Positions 1-7,258 of a stretch of 64,000 bases of DNA are shown here, piece after piece. Position 1 is the stretch's first letter. The number at the start of each line of letters is the position of its first letter. The translations under genes were made by a program, and so were the position numbers. The stretch comes from Mycolicibacterium diernhoferi. GTDB lineage: Bacteria > Actinomycetota > Actinomycetes > Mycobacteriales > Mycobacteriaceae. The stretch spans positions 4,278,001-4,342,000 of the forward strand of contig NZ_CP080332.1 in assembly GCF_019456655.1 (NCBI RefSeq). The letters run 5' to 3'. Under the pieces are notes generated by a model. That model ran no database searches. It was not told the origin of the DNA and worked only from the letters and a program-made list of their open reading frames with translations.

Positions 1-49
1 CCCCGCCGCAGGCGGTCAGCTATTCCGCAGCGGCACAACACAACCGAGG

Positions 50-77
50 TTGCTAATACACGCTTGCCGTGTATTAT
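50..77 (+). promoter_or_regulatory. Promoter with overlapping palindromic operator
   Basis: A -35-like TTGCTA (50-55) and a -10-like TATTAT (72-77) are 16 bp apart and end 7 bp before the ATG at 85, which fits a leaderless transcript. The interval between them is filled by a perfect inverted repeat, TAATACACG-N5-CGTGTATTA (54-76). A repressor bound there would block the promoter. A near copy lies at 3464-3486. Promoter and operator are inferred from sequence only. Confidence 0.55.
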
Positions 78-84
78 CTGCGGC

Positions 85-933
85 ATGACTACAGCCGAGA
101 TCGCCCCCGCAGCAGTTGAAATCCCCTCTTACGCCCGGACATACGCCGATGCCATGGGGCGTACTCAGTACGCCGTTGACGGACCGCGCGGCACGTTCCT
201 GGTCACCCGAAAGAATGACCGGGAACTGTGGTCGGTGTGGCGTAGCGATTCGCTGAATACCGCTGCCCGGATGGCGAATACGGTCCGCGCTATCGAGCGC
301 GCCGCAGAGCTGTCCGGTGTCGAACCGACCGCCGAAGCTGCCGACGACAGCACCCACGACATAGGCATGATCTCTACCGGTATCGCGGTGTTGCACCGTC
401 CGTCCGGTAAAGAGTTCGGTCTGTGCCACGAGCACGAGGGTGCTTTGGACGACGCGGACGGCATCGTCACGATGGGACCGTTGTTCGGCGACTTCCGTTG
501 CATCGTCTGCAACTACGTGGACACGTCCGATGATCAGGCATCGTCCGCAGACGATGAGAACAACGAGCCCGCCGACCTCGGATACGGTGACGAGGCGTAC
601 ACCGCCGCGACACTTGACGACATCGCGGAATCACGTAGGCAAGGTGTCAAAGTCCCGGACGATGCGGCAGACGCCACCGCCGCCCGGACCGGACCTGCGC
701 ACTTGGAGCTGTTCGGACTTCCGACAGCAGTCCATAGGTACGAGCTGGAATCGGTCAGCGTGCTCGCCAACGGCTACACCGCGTTCGACCTCGCCGACCA
801 TCTCGCCGACGTGATGCCCAAAGTGATCGACGATCGGCGGATCTGGGACATGGACCCGCTGGAACTGGCGCTGCTAGCGGTCGATCACTACCCCGGCGGT
901 GCCGTGGGTCTCCAGCTCGCACTAGAGGGTTAA
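85..933 (+). CDS. Hypothetical element protein with Cys/His clusters
   Basis: A 282-residue protein of unknown function, the first gene of a rightward cluster in the integrated element. It has a C-H-E-H segment near residue 120 and a CIVC pair near residue 145, which could bind a metal. The centre is acidic and probably disordered. The ATG at 85 is preferred over a TTG at 64 because 64 lies inside the operator palindrome. There is no Shine-Dalgarno sequence before 85, which fits a leaderless start just after the TATTAT box. Family unknown; an early or regulated gene of a prophage-like element is a guess from the operator. Confidence 0.7.
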   Translation: MTTAEIAPAAVEIPSYARTYADAMGRTQYAVDGPRGTFLVTRKNDRELWSVWRSDSLNTAARMANTVRAIERAAELSGVEPTAEAADDSTHDIGMISTGIAVLHRPSGKEFGLCHEHEGALDDADGIVTMGPLFGDFRCIVCNYVDTSDDQASSADDENNEPADLGYGDEAYTAATLDDIAESRRQGVKVPDDAADATAARTGPAHLELFGLPTAVHRYELESVSVLANGYTAFDLADHLADVMPKVIDDRRIWDMDPLELALLAVDHYPGGAVGLQLALEG

Positions 934-992
934 TCCGCTCCGAGTCCACGGTTCAATCTGCACCACAACTGATTTCAACGAGAGGGCACTCG

Positions 993-1199
993 ATGATTAC
1001 CCTGACCGCACGTCTGATTACCGCCGCCGTCGTCGCTGCGGGAGCTTTGGCACTCCCGGTTCCCGCCGACGCACAGGCTCCGCAGCGCGGTTCCTGCCAG
1101 TACGAGGACGGCAACACCGATGGCACCGCGTGCCTGTGGACCGACCCGGATACCGGCATCGAGTTCGATGTCGATTCCCGGAACTACGTCACGCGATGA
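993..1199 (+). CDS. Small secreted protein
   Basis: A 68-residue protein whose first 27 residues form a clear signal peptide (MITLTARLI..., an Ala/Val-rich core, then a P-A-D-A cleavage region). The mature part is about 40 residues with two cysteines that could form one disulfide. The start is supported by a GAGAGGG ribosome-binding site 7 bases upstream. Its stop overlaps the ATG of the next gene (ATGA). A secreted protein encoded within an integrated element could act on the host envelope, but no function is recognisable. Confidence 0.65.
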   Translation: MITLTARLITAAVVAAGALALPVPADAQAPQRGSCQYEDGNTDGTACLWTDPDTGIEFDVDSRNYVTR

Positions 1200-1390
1200 C
1201 GCCCGTAGTAGGCACTGTGACCGGCGTCGAGCTGGCAGACGGCACGGTGGTGCCGTTGCGGGACCCGGTGGATGCAATCGACGGATACCAAGACATCGGG
1301 GGTGCGCTGTTCGGCTACGTCCGTTCCGCAGGACGGCACCTGCTGATCGAGGCAACCCGGATCGAGGTCGCCTGTTGCCCGGTGGGGTAA
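1196..1390 (+). CDS. Small hypothetical protein
   Basis: A 64-residue ORF beginning MTPVVGTVTGVEL. Its ATG overlaps the stop of the preceding secreted-protein gene, so translational coupling is likely. The composition (alternating Val/Gly/Asp) suggests a small beta-rich domain. It ends in a CC pair close to the C terminus. Not recognised; an in-frame start exists at 1130 but lies deep in the upstream gene. Confidence 0.55.
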   Translation: MTPVVGTVTGVELADGTVVPLRDPVDAIDGYQDIGGALFGYVRSAGRHLLIEATRIEVACCPVG

Positions 1391-1464
1391 CGACCGCCAC
1401 GACTGCCCCGGCCCGCATGGGTACCGGGGCACTGTCGTGCGCGGAACACGCTACGGTCGTCGTC

Positions 1465-1653
1465 GTGGCGACCAGGTACCTATCCCGCACCGAGCTAGCC
1501 GAACGTATCGGCGTCAAACCGGACACGCTCGGTCGCTACAACCTGCCCGAACCCGATGCGTTGATCGGCAAAACACGAGGATGGCTGCCTGCCACCGTGG
1601 ACAGGTGGCACGCCGAACGGCCCGGGCGTGGCCGCGCCTACTCGGACGAGTAG
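1465..1653 (+). CDS. AlpA/excisionase-like small helix-turn-helix protein
   Basis: About 62 residues beginning ATRYLSRTELAERIGVK and continuing DTLGRYNLPEPDALIG, then WLPATVDRWHAERPGRG. This is the usual layout of small MerR/AlpA-type DNA-binding proteins: a Tyr-Leu-Ser start, a helix-turn-helix, then 'G...GW' and a 'I/V-x-x-W' helix. Such proteins often act as excisionases (recombination directionality factors) in integrated elements, which would suit the serine integrase here, though the role is inferred. The start is uncertain: GTG at 1465 or ATG at 1417. Its last bases overlap the convergent gene that ends at 1638. Confidence 0.6.
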   Translation: MATRYLSRTELAERIGVKPDTLGRYNLPEPDALIGKTRGWLPATVDRWHAERPGRGRAYSDE

Positions 1654-2009
1654 GTGCCGCGTTTGATCGCGGCCCACTGGTCACCCGTGACGCCGACGCC
1701 GCAGGCGGCTAGGTACATCCGCCGGTCAGACTGATAGTAGGAGGTAAGCGCGTCCGATAGCGCCACCGCCGCCACCCAATGATCGGTGTCGCCGGTCGCT
1801 TTGCAGACCTGTTCGGCCTCTGCGAGAAACGTATTCACCCGGGCGCAGATCCACGAGCACGCACCGGAATCGGCTCGCCTATGGTGCACCCGCTTATCGC
1901 AGCCTTCGCGTGAACAGATCGCACGACCACCCGGGGTACGTCGGTGCCCGCGAGACCCGCGCTTACGCCTACCCGTTCCGCCTTCCGGGCGCTCGACCGC
2001 GACGGTCAC
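1638..2009 (-). CDS. Hypothetical zinc-finger-like protein
   Basis: A 123-residue protein, last gene of a leftward run. The start is GTG at 2009, overlapping the stop of the upstream gene (GTGA). The N-terminal third is very basic (RRKRGSRGHRR), then comes a four-cysteine cluster CSREGC ... CSWIC likely to bind zinc, then a helical C terminus. Nucleic-acid binding is a reasonable inference. It converges with the excisionase-like gene, with a 16-bp overlap of the 3' ends. Confidence 0.6.
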   Translation of the reverse strand: MTVAVERPEGGTGRRKRGSRGHRRTPGGRAICSREGCDKRVHHRRADSGACSWICARVNTFLAEAEQVCKATGDTDHWVAAVALSDALTSYYQSDRRMYLAACGVGVTGDQWAAIKRGTYSSE

Positions 2010-2188
2010 CGATACCGCCGCATGAACAGTTCCCGCCGAGCTTCCATCGGCTCGGTTGCCATGATCCCGAGTTTCACCAGCTTGGCCGGGTCGCAGAACC
2101 AAGGGACGTCACCCGCAGCCTCGACAGCTGCGAAGTAGCTCACCGTCGATGCGAGGTGCGCCTGAAACGCACGTTCAGCCTTGGTCAT
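2006..2188 (-). CDS. Small hypothetical protein
   Basis: A 60-residue, mostly helical protein starting MTKAERAFQAHLASTV. The ATG overlaps the stop of the upstream gene and its own stop overlaps the next start, so it sits inside a tightly coupled four-gene run (3356 to 1638). No domain recognised. Confidence 0.6.
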   Translation of the reverse strand: MTKAERAFQAHLASTVSYFAAVEAAGDVPWFCDPAKLVKLGIMATEPMEARRELFMRRYR

Positions 2189-2583
2189 CAGATGCCCAAA
2201 GCACGGCGGAGAACCGCATCGCTGTTCAGCCCCACAGACGGCACACCGCCGCTTCGGGGCGGATGCGTGTCTACGGTGGTGGCCTGCCCGTGCCCTGCGA
2301 TAGCGCGAAGAAGAACATCAGCGGCACCTACCGGCGCCTCGTGGTCGGGCTGTTCGTTGCGCCGCCGGATCTCGGCAACCGCCTCGTGATAGCGGTCGAG
2401 CCGATCCCACTGTGTCTCTACAGGTTCGGCAGCGGCCACCTGGGCCTGCCCTGCGATCGCTGCGACCACCGCGCCTGCCAACGTCTCGTTGGTGCCGCTC
2501 ATACGTAGCCGTAGCGCCCGTGCGGCGTCCTTGGGTCGGATGAACGGCGGTGTGCCACGTAAAGACGTGTATCCGTATGCCAT
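2188..2583 (-). CDS. Hypothetical protein
   Basis: A 131-residue protein beginning MAYGYTSLRGTPPFIRPKD. The N-terminal half is helical and Ala-rich; the C-terminal half is Gly/Pro-rich. It lies 14 bp after the stop of the 252-residue protein upstream, and its stop overlaps the next ATG. Only a weak AGGGA ribosome-binding site is seen. Not recognised. Confidence 0.6.
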   Translation of the reverse strand: MAYGYTSLRGTPPFIRPKDAARALRLRMSGTNETLAGAVVAAIAGQAQVAAAEPVETQWDRLDRYHEAVAEIRRRNEQPDHEAPVGAADVLLRAIAGHGQATTVDTHPPRSGGVPSVGLNSDAVLRRALGI

Positions 2584-2597
2584 TTGGTGATCCCTAC

Positions 2598-3356
2598 TTA
2601 GAACCGGACCAGCTTGCCGGATGTCTCCAGCCCCGTCCGTAGCTGGGAGGCTTGACGCGGCGTGTTGATCGCAAAGGGAATCTCATGCTTGACAGCGGAG
2701 TGATAGACCGGGCCGATCGCGTGGAAAACAGGATCGACGTTCAACAGGTGGGCCGCTTCGTCCAACCGCGCGAGTTGCGAGATGTTCGTAGGCCGCACCA
2801 AGGTCAAGACCTTCTCGGTATTCGCCGGGTGGATCATGGACACGGATGCCGCACTGATTGCCCAGTCGTGGAACCGGCCCAACGCTGCGGCCCGGTGTTT
2901 GGCCTCGTGGTACGCCGTGACCGTATCCGCACCCGAAGCAACCAGCCGGTCAGCCGTGAGGTCTTCAGGTAGCTGCGACACCGCTTCGGAGTACGCTTCG
3001 ACGTGGGCATCGAACAACGGCGTCAACGTCTCGATTATCACCGGAATCGCACTTAGCGCTTTGCTATTGACGCCGCGCGCTGCGGCGTCAAGAGCGTGTT
3101 TCTTAGCGTTGTCCAACCCGGTCGGACCGAGCTGGTGCGGGTCACCGGCGACCGCGATTTCTAGAGCGAACTCCCGGATCTTCTCTTCGGCGTTTTCAGT
3201 AGTCACTTCCCGCAGGTCGAATCGGGGCCTGTGGCCGACCTCGACCCAGCGCACGGTATTGAAGATCTCGATAGCCGCCGCCAATTCGTCGGGTAGCTTG
3301 ACGCCGAGATTGACCCAGCTGACGACGTTGTTGGCGATGTCGGTTTGACTGAACAT
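2598..3356 (-). CDS. Hypothetical element protein
   Basis: A 252-residue soluble, mainly helical protein starting MFSQTDIANNVVSWVNLGVK. The ATG at 3356 is preceded by AGGAGGAG at a good distance, so this start is preferred over an open extension reaching 3686. It heads a four-gene leftward run. About 110 bp upstream lies a palindrome (3464-3486) matching the operator before position 85, so it is probably co-regulated with that gene. A substrate or phage role cannot be assigned. Confidence 0.7.
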   Translation of the reverse strand: MFSQTDIANNVVSWVNLGVKLPDELAAAIEIFNTVRWVEVGHRPRFDLREVTTENAEEKIREFALEIAVAGDPHQLGPTGLDNAKKHALDAAARGVNSKALSAIPVIIETLTPLFDAHVEAYSEAVSQLPEDLTADRLVASGADTVTAYHEAKHRAAALGRFHDWAISAASVSMIHPANTEKVLTLVRPTNISQLARLDEAAHLLNVDPVFHAIGPVYHSAVKHEIPFAINTPRQASQLRTGLETSGKLVRF

Positions 3357-3754
3357 GTGTTCTCCTCCTGGTGTTGCGTCCAGGGCAGGGATTGCCCCGG
3401 ACATGACAAAGGCCGCCCATCTGGGACGGCCTCGTTGTTTAGTGACGCCCCGCACCGGGGCTGTAATGCACGCTGAGCGTGTTTTATCGGGTCGGCGGGT
3501 AAGTTGCCTACCCCGCTGCCTTGGTAGCCGTCTGCGAGTGCGACGGCGAGCTGTTGAAGATCGACCGGCGGCTCGGATCGGGTTACTTCGATCCCGTGGG
3601 ACTCCAGCGCCAGCGCCAGTTCCAGCGCGGCCCGCTGCCGCGTCCGGTAGACGACGTTCTTCGCCTTGCGGCACCGCCTGCACCAACCATCAGCGTCTCG
3701 GTCGTCGGCCGAGTGGATCTCGTGCCCTGCGGGGCACACGGTCGTGGTGATCAT
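3203..3754 (-). CDS. Zinc-ribbon-like hypothetical protein, 3' end uncertain
   Basis: The start is firm: ATG at 3754 preceded by GGAGGTGA. The first 85 residues look genuine, with a C-P-A-G-H-E segment and a WCRRC pair (likely zinc ribbon), followed by a helical region. The frame has no stop until 3203, which would overlap the next gene by 154 bp and run through a hairpin and an operator. The real protein probably ends, or once ended, near 3440-3500. Either a frameshift has removed the stop or there is an unusually long overlap. Function unknown. Confidence 0.45.
   Translation of the reverse strand: MITTTVCPAGHEIHSADDRDADGWCRRCRKAKNVVYRTRQRAALELALALESHGIEVTRSEPPVDLQQLAVALADGYQGSGVGNLPADPIKHAQRALQPRCGASLNNEAVPDGRPLSCPGQSLPWTQHQEENTCSVKPTSPTTSSAGSISASSYPTNWRRLSRSSIPCAGSRSATGPDSTCGK
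3409..3433 (-). terminator. Hairpin, possible terminator
   Basis: On the minus strand AGGCCG-T-CCC pairs with GGG-CGGCCT around an AGAT loop, followed by TTTG. It separates the gene starting at 3754 from the one starting at 3356. The T tract is short, so termination would be modest. Confidence 0.45.
3464..3486. promoter_or_regulatory. Second element operator (palindrome)
   Basis: TAATGCACG-N5-CGTGTTTTA has the same 9-5-9 geometry as the perfect palindrome at 54-76, and 16 of 18 arm bases agree with it. On the minus strand a CATTAC hexamer at its edge could be the -10 of a promoter for the gene starting at 3356. A common repressor is inferred. Confidence 0.5.
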
Positions 3755-3803
3755 CGGTTTATCACCTCCAATCTGTTTGATCAGGAACATGGGCAGACGA
3801 AAA

Positions 3804-3825
3804 CACCCCCGCCGAAGCGGGGGTG
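3804..3825 (-). terminator. Rho-independent terminator
   Basis: Perfect 9-bp stem CACCCCCGC / GCGGGGGTG with a four-base loop. Read on the minus strand it is followed by TTTTC. It lies between the gene ending at 3954 and the gene starting at 3754, where the leftward genes change transcription unit. The rest of 3755-3953 holds no convincing gene. Confidence 0.75.
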
Positions 3826-3953
3826 CTCGTAGTGGTTTTCGTGACCGGGAGCCAGCACGCTCCCACCAGGGGGCGGGCGAGCGGATAGCCGGGGAGCGTG
3901 CTGTCTCGACCACGCCGAGAGGTTGGCCCGGAGAACGGTCGGGCCTTACCCCT

Positions 3954-4844
3954 CTACTCATTACGGAATACTTCCGCGCACAGGCTCCCCGATGCCGCCG
4001 TGTACCTGTGGCCTGTGCCCTCGACGGTGGACAGCAGACCCGACGCCCGCACGAACTTGAGGCCCCGGTCCTCCGGTTCAGGCGGCGGATCTTCTCCGCG
4101 CTGATCGGCACGCTTTACCGCACGCTGCCACCGGGTGCGTTCGTTGTTGCGCAGGCGCTTGCAGTTCTCCGAGCAGACCTTTGCGGGTCCGCCACGGTTG
4201 CGTTCGGCCCCGCCCAAGACCTGCCGCCGCAGGGTGCACCCGTTGCACTTGCACTTCGATCCCACAGGCAGCGGCACGAACTCACACCTGTACTTCATCG
4301 CGGTGACCGCAGGCTCGGGCATCGGTTCCGCGCAGTGGGCGCAGTGTGTCCGCTTCGCGGTCTTCCACTCCCGGCTGCGTTGGTTGTCGACCCGGAACCC
4401 ATGTCCTGCTTCGATCATCTGCGCAGCGGGGTCGGCAGTCACAGGTGGCGGTTTGACCGACACTCGGTCACTGATGTGCCCCGGCTCGATGATCTCGATC
4501 TTGTCGGCCGTGCCGTCTTTGAGCCTGACACTGACTTTCCGGCCTTCTCCCGACAGCTTGGCCGGCAATCGGACGTACTCCGGGTTGTCGTCCCCGTCAC
4601 CGGGCGTAGCCGTCGATACCTGCTCGACTACGTACTTCCGTCCCAGGTAGTCCAGATCGGTGACATCGTCCCAGCCGCCGCCGGGCGATGTCACGACCCC
4701 CACCGCCGGGTCAGTCAGGACGGCGTCGTCGTGGTCGCCATTCGAACGGCGAACCTTGCCGTTCGTCGTGCCGGGATTCTCGATGGGCTCATCAAGCACC
4801 TTGCGCCACGGTTCCGCGTGGCGTGCTCGTCCTTTGTTGGTCAT
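3954..4844 (-). CDS. Hypothetical protein with two Cys-rich zinc modules
   Basis: A 296-residue protein starting MTNKGRARHAEPW at an ATG that overlaps the stop of the upstream winged-helix gene (ATGA). The central region contains CAHC, then CKCNGC, then VCSENCKRLRNNERTRW, a pattern typical of zinc ribbons or treble-clef DNA-binding modules. The C-terminal third is very basic. DNA or RNA binding is likely, possibly in replication or gene control together with the coupled upstream gene. No family name can be given with confidence. Confidence 0.65.
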   Translation of the reverse strand: MTNKGRARHAEPWRKVLDEPIENPGTTNGKVRRSNGDHDDAVLTDPAVGVVTSPGGGWDDVTDLDYLGRKYVVEQVSTATPGDGDDNPEYVRLPAKLSGEGRKVSVRLKDGTADKIEIIEPGHISDRVSVKPPPVTADPAAQMIEAGHGFRVDNQRSREWKTAKRTHCAHCAEPMPEPAVTAMKYRCEFVPLPVGSKCKCNGCTLRRQVLGGAERNRGGPAKVCSENCKRLRNNERTRWQRAVKRADQRGEDPPPEPEDRGLKFVRASGLLSTVEGTGHRYTAASGSLCAEVFRNE

Positions 4845-5647
4845 ACGGTCACGTCCTGTGGCTGTTCGGTGGATGCGAGCCGGGGCAGCTCGCCCGGGGT
4901 GTACTGGAAGTGCTCGCCTGTGATCTCGTCTACGTACGGCCTCCCCCACGGGTCGTCCGGGATCGGCCTATCTCTCGGCCACGGGGTCCCAGATGACACC
5001 GTGGGCTCACTTGGAGTTGCACGCAGTTCGAAGCTTGGCCACCGTCCCAGTTCGTCGTCCGTGCTGACGGACGCCTCACCGAGCGCCGAAGGCTCGACCC
5101 TCATCACTTCACCCGAAGAGAGATCCGGCCCGTAGGTAGCCGGATCGAGAAGGGTCTCCCCGTGCTTCGGGTCTACCTCCGGGACCCGAAGCTCTACAGG
5201 ATCTGATCTTGGATCTGTTACCAGGATCTGATTAGTGTCGGCCACCGCCGAACCGCATAGTTCGCCGCCCGCCAAACCATGTGGCTCGCCTGACGACGAA
5301 CACCGAGGCGGCATCGGAGCATCCGGGATGAGTTCGTATGTCGAGTTCAACCGATTGAATCCGCTGCCTTTTGACACCTCACGTATCCATCCCCCAGCGA
5401 TGAGCCTCTGTATCGCCGTAGAGACCGTCGTGCGGGTAAGGCAAGCCTCCTCGGCAATCAGTTCCCCACCCGGGTATGCGCCCCTGCCTTCACCATCCGA
5501 GTGGTTGTAGATCGACAGCAGAACCCGCAACTCGGACAGCGGAAGTTTGTGCCCGTTGGTCCGTTTCAGCCACGACAACTTCGAGAATCGGCTAGCTGTC
5601 GCGGACAACGTGGGTGCCTCCGAGCACACGGTGAATCTGGCTGCCAA
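4841..5647 (-). CDS. Winged helix-turn-helix protein (replication-initiator-like)
   Basis: About 250-268 residues. Residues roughly 28-110 form a winged helix: LSELRVLLSIYNHSD, then GGELIAEEACLTRTTVS (recognition helix), then IQRLIAGGWIREV and a wing. This resembles the N-terminal domains of phage and plasmid replication proteins. The remainder is acidic and low-complexity. The start is ambiguous: TTG at 5647 overlaps the upstream gene by 56 bp, and a TTG just downstream of that gene's stop would give MSWLKRTNGHK. A replication or regulatory role for the element is inferred. Confidence 0.65.
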   Translation of the reverse strand: MAARFTVCSEAPTLSATASRFSKLSWLKRTNGHKLPLSELRVLLSIYNHSDGEGRGAYPGGELIAEEACLTRTTVSTAIQRLIAGGWIREVSKGSGFNRLNSTYELIPDAPMPPRCSSSGEPHGLAGGELCGSAVADTNQILVTDPRSDPVELRVPEVDPKHGETLLDPATYGPDLSSGEVMRVEPSALGEASVSTDDELGRWPSFELRATPSEPTVSSGTPWPRDRPIPDDPWGRPYVDEITGEHFQYTPGELPRLASTEQPQDVTV

Positions 5648-5843
5648 GCGCCGCGAGCTGGTCAGCGTCGAGGATGAGCCGTTTCGAGTTCGTCGGCATC
5701 GACACCCGGTAGAGCGTTCTGCCGCCGTCTGACAGGAACGCAGTTACGCCCGGTCTGCGGGAACTCGGAATCTCGGTGTTCCGCTGCCACCCATGACGAC
5801 CACAGGTGACGCACTGCTCCAGCTGCCCTGACGCGACGGTCAC
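5592..5843 (-). CDS. Small hypothetical protein with CxxC
   Basis: An 83-residue protein starting at a GTG that overlaps the previous stop (GTGA). It has a CVTC motif at residues 11-14, followed by mixed strands and helices. It belongs to the tightly packed leftward run 6094-3954. No function recognised. Confidence 0.6.
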   Translation of the reverse strand: MTVASGQLEQCVTCGRHGWQRNTEIPSSRRPGVTAFLSDGGRTLYRVSMPTNSKRLILDADQLAALGSQIHRVLGGTHVVRDS

Positions 5844-6094
5844 GCAGCGACCGCCTGTGAGGCCCGGTACACCAAGACCTCTGCCCGACCGAACCCCATG
5901 CCCGGGTCGGCCACCGTCTCCCGGTGCACCTGCTCAGCACCGCCCACCAACTCGGCCACAGGCCGGTAAAGGTCGTCGGTGTCACGTACCAACACACTGC
6001 GGTAGACGTGGATCTCGTCGCCGATCCGGTGCGCGTACAGCAGGCAGTCTTTTGCGATGACCTCGATAGGTGTTGACTCTTGTGGTTCGTTCAA
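5840..6094 (-). CDS. Small hypothetical protein
   Basis: An 84-residue protein beginning MNEPQESTPIEVIAKD. The start is a TTG placed 8 bases after a strong GGAGGTAA ribosome-binding site, the best choice in this interval. It is the first gene after a hairpin and opens a coupled run of four genes. Not recognised. Confidence 0.6.
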   Translation of the reverse strand: MNEPQESTPIEVIAKDCLLYAHRIGDEIHVYRSVLVRDTDDLYRPVAELVGGAEQVHRETVADPGMGFGRAEVLVYRASQAVAA

Positions 6095-6134
6095 AATTGT
6101 TACCTCCGTTGATGATTAGTTTGTTGACCACGAG

Positions 6135-6159
6135 TGCCGCCCGCCGAATACGGGCGGCA
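6135..6159. terminator. Hairpin, possible terminator
   Basis: Perfect 9-bp stem TGCCGCCCG / CGGGCGGCA with a 7-base loop, between the small gene ending at 6179 and the gene starting at 6094. There is no T tract on either strand, so it may be an attenuating or mRNA-stabilising hairpin instead of a terminator. Confidence 0.4.
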
Positions 6160-6178
6160 TCTCACGCGATGAAATGGA

Positions 6179-6385
6179 CTAGAACACGCTGTTGATCAGT
6201 TCCTTGATCCGCGCCCAGTCCGCAGCAGAGAAGTCGTACAGAGTGGTGTGCCCGTAGCGCCGGTCCGGGATGTCCAGCGACACCACTCCCGTGTCGCGGT
6301 CGGCGTAGATGCTGAACTCGCCGAAACTGGTCTGTAGCTCCGGGTCGCCGTCAAGCTCGATGTGGATCAGATTATTGTTGCTCAT
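6179..6385 (-). CDS. Small hypothetical protein
   Basis: A 68-residue acidic protein starting MSNNNLIHIELDGDPEL. Two in-frame ATGs are present. The one at 6385 lies 8 bases from AGGAGG, while the one at 6391 is only 2 bases away, so 6385 is chosen. It is the first leftward gene next to the divergent regulator region, a position where phages often place a Cro-like or early protein, but no helix-turn-helix is visible. Confidence 0.6.
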   Translation of the reverse strand: MSNNNLIHIELDGDPELQTSFGEFSIYADRDTGVVSLDIPDRRYGHTTLYDFSAADWARIKELINSVF

Positions 6386-6696
6386 TTTCATTGCCTCCTA
6401 TGGCTTTTGGTTGTTTTGGATGCGCAGAACCACCGCTGGCGGTTTCGCGACTTGCTATGTCTGAGCTGGCTGCCAGTCCTGCCGGTTTTGCATCGAGGTC
6501 GAAGAGCTTGCGCCCGTGGTCCCGAATCTTGCTGCTCAGTTGTTCCCGATCACGCCGCCCTATGTGGCGGTTGCGACATCCGGTTCAAGTTCTACGGGGC
6601 CGATCGTTGCGAGTCAGCATCTCATTATCTCGTTATGTTGTCAACATCCTAATGATTCATCTTGTCTTCGTACGTAATGACCGCTACCTTGATGAG
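6386..6696. promoter_or_regulatory. Divergent control region
   Basis: 311 bp without a convincing gene between a leftward and a rightward gene. It contains ATGTTG-T-CAACAT (6635-6647), a 13-bp palindrome placed 50-60 bp before the rightward start, and an ACCGC/GCGGT dyad near 6430. Together with the flanking regulator-like gene it resembles a phage immunity switch. Confidence 0.45.
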
Positions 6697-7239
6697 ATGC
6701 CGAAGAGCCCCGACGACCTGGTAATTACGGACCTTGTGAAGCCGTACCGGGTGCAGCTGGTCCACGACGCCGACGACCGGCTCGTGGGCGTGAACATCAG
6801 CGCCGCAGAAGACGGCGAACTCGATCACGACATGATCAGAGAGGCCACGCGGGCGCTGTCAGATCACATGCGCCGCGAGCGGATGCAGTCGCTACCACGG
6901 GTCACAAGCATCACCACGCGGGTTACACGCGGCGATACCCCTGCGTCCGTGAGAGCCGCCGTAGAGGCCCACAGGGCCGGTGACGGCTTGATGACACCGG
7001 CCTACCTATCACGGCTGGCGGTGGCGTACGAGGAACTAGTCGGCGGGGGTTACAACGCGGCCCACCAGCTGGCGGCGGCGCTTGGCAAGGACGGCGAGCC
7101 GATGCCGCTGCCCACCGTCAGAACTCACATCAAGCGCGCCCGCGACGACGGCTACCTGTCACCGACCACGCGGGGACGAGAGGGTGGCGAAGCCACCGAG
7201 AAGGCGAGGACCACGATCGCCGATCTCGACAAGCACTGA
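6697..7239 (+). CDS. Putative DNA-binding regulator of the element
   Basis: A 180-residue protein beginning MPKSPDDLVITDLVKPYRVQ. The C-terminal part (YEELVGGGYNAAHQLAAAL, then PTVRTHIKRARDDGYLSPT) has the look of a helix-turn-helix used in actinobacterial mobile elements: a helix, a variable turn, and an R/K-rich recognition helix followed by a GYLSP wing. It is the only rightward gene here and faces a divergent promoter with a palindrome, so a repressor or immunity role is plausible. An earlier ATG at 6652 is possible. It ends 19 bp from the convergent cargo gene. Confidence 0.6.
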   Translation: MPKSPDDLVITDLVKPYRVQLVHDADDRLVGVNISAAEDGELDHDMIREATRALSDHMRRERMQSLPRVTSITTRVTRGDTPASVRAAVEAHRAGDGLMTPAYLSRLAVAYEELVGGGYNAAHQLAAALGKDGEPMPLPTVRTHIKRARDDGYLSPTTRGREGGEATEKARTTIADLDKH

Positions 7240-7258
7240 AACTCGACTTCGTACGGCC

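Noticed and set aside
1..60. Window start as the left attachment site
   Set aside because: No copy of the bcp junction bases (around CACAGTACAACGTG) is found there, so the element continues beyond the window.
3666..5135. 489-codon frame on the plus strand in the element
   Set aside because: Antisense to two coupled leftward genes that have zinc and winged-helix features and proper starts; its composition is typical of a shadow.
6391..6696. N-terminal extension of the 6697-7239 gene to 6391
   Set aside because: The extension is Arg/Ser/Pro-rich without structure, overlaps the divergent ribosome-binding site of the leftward gene, and crosses a palindrome.
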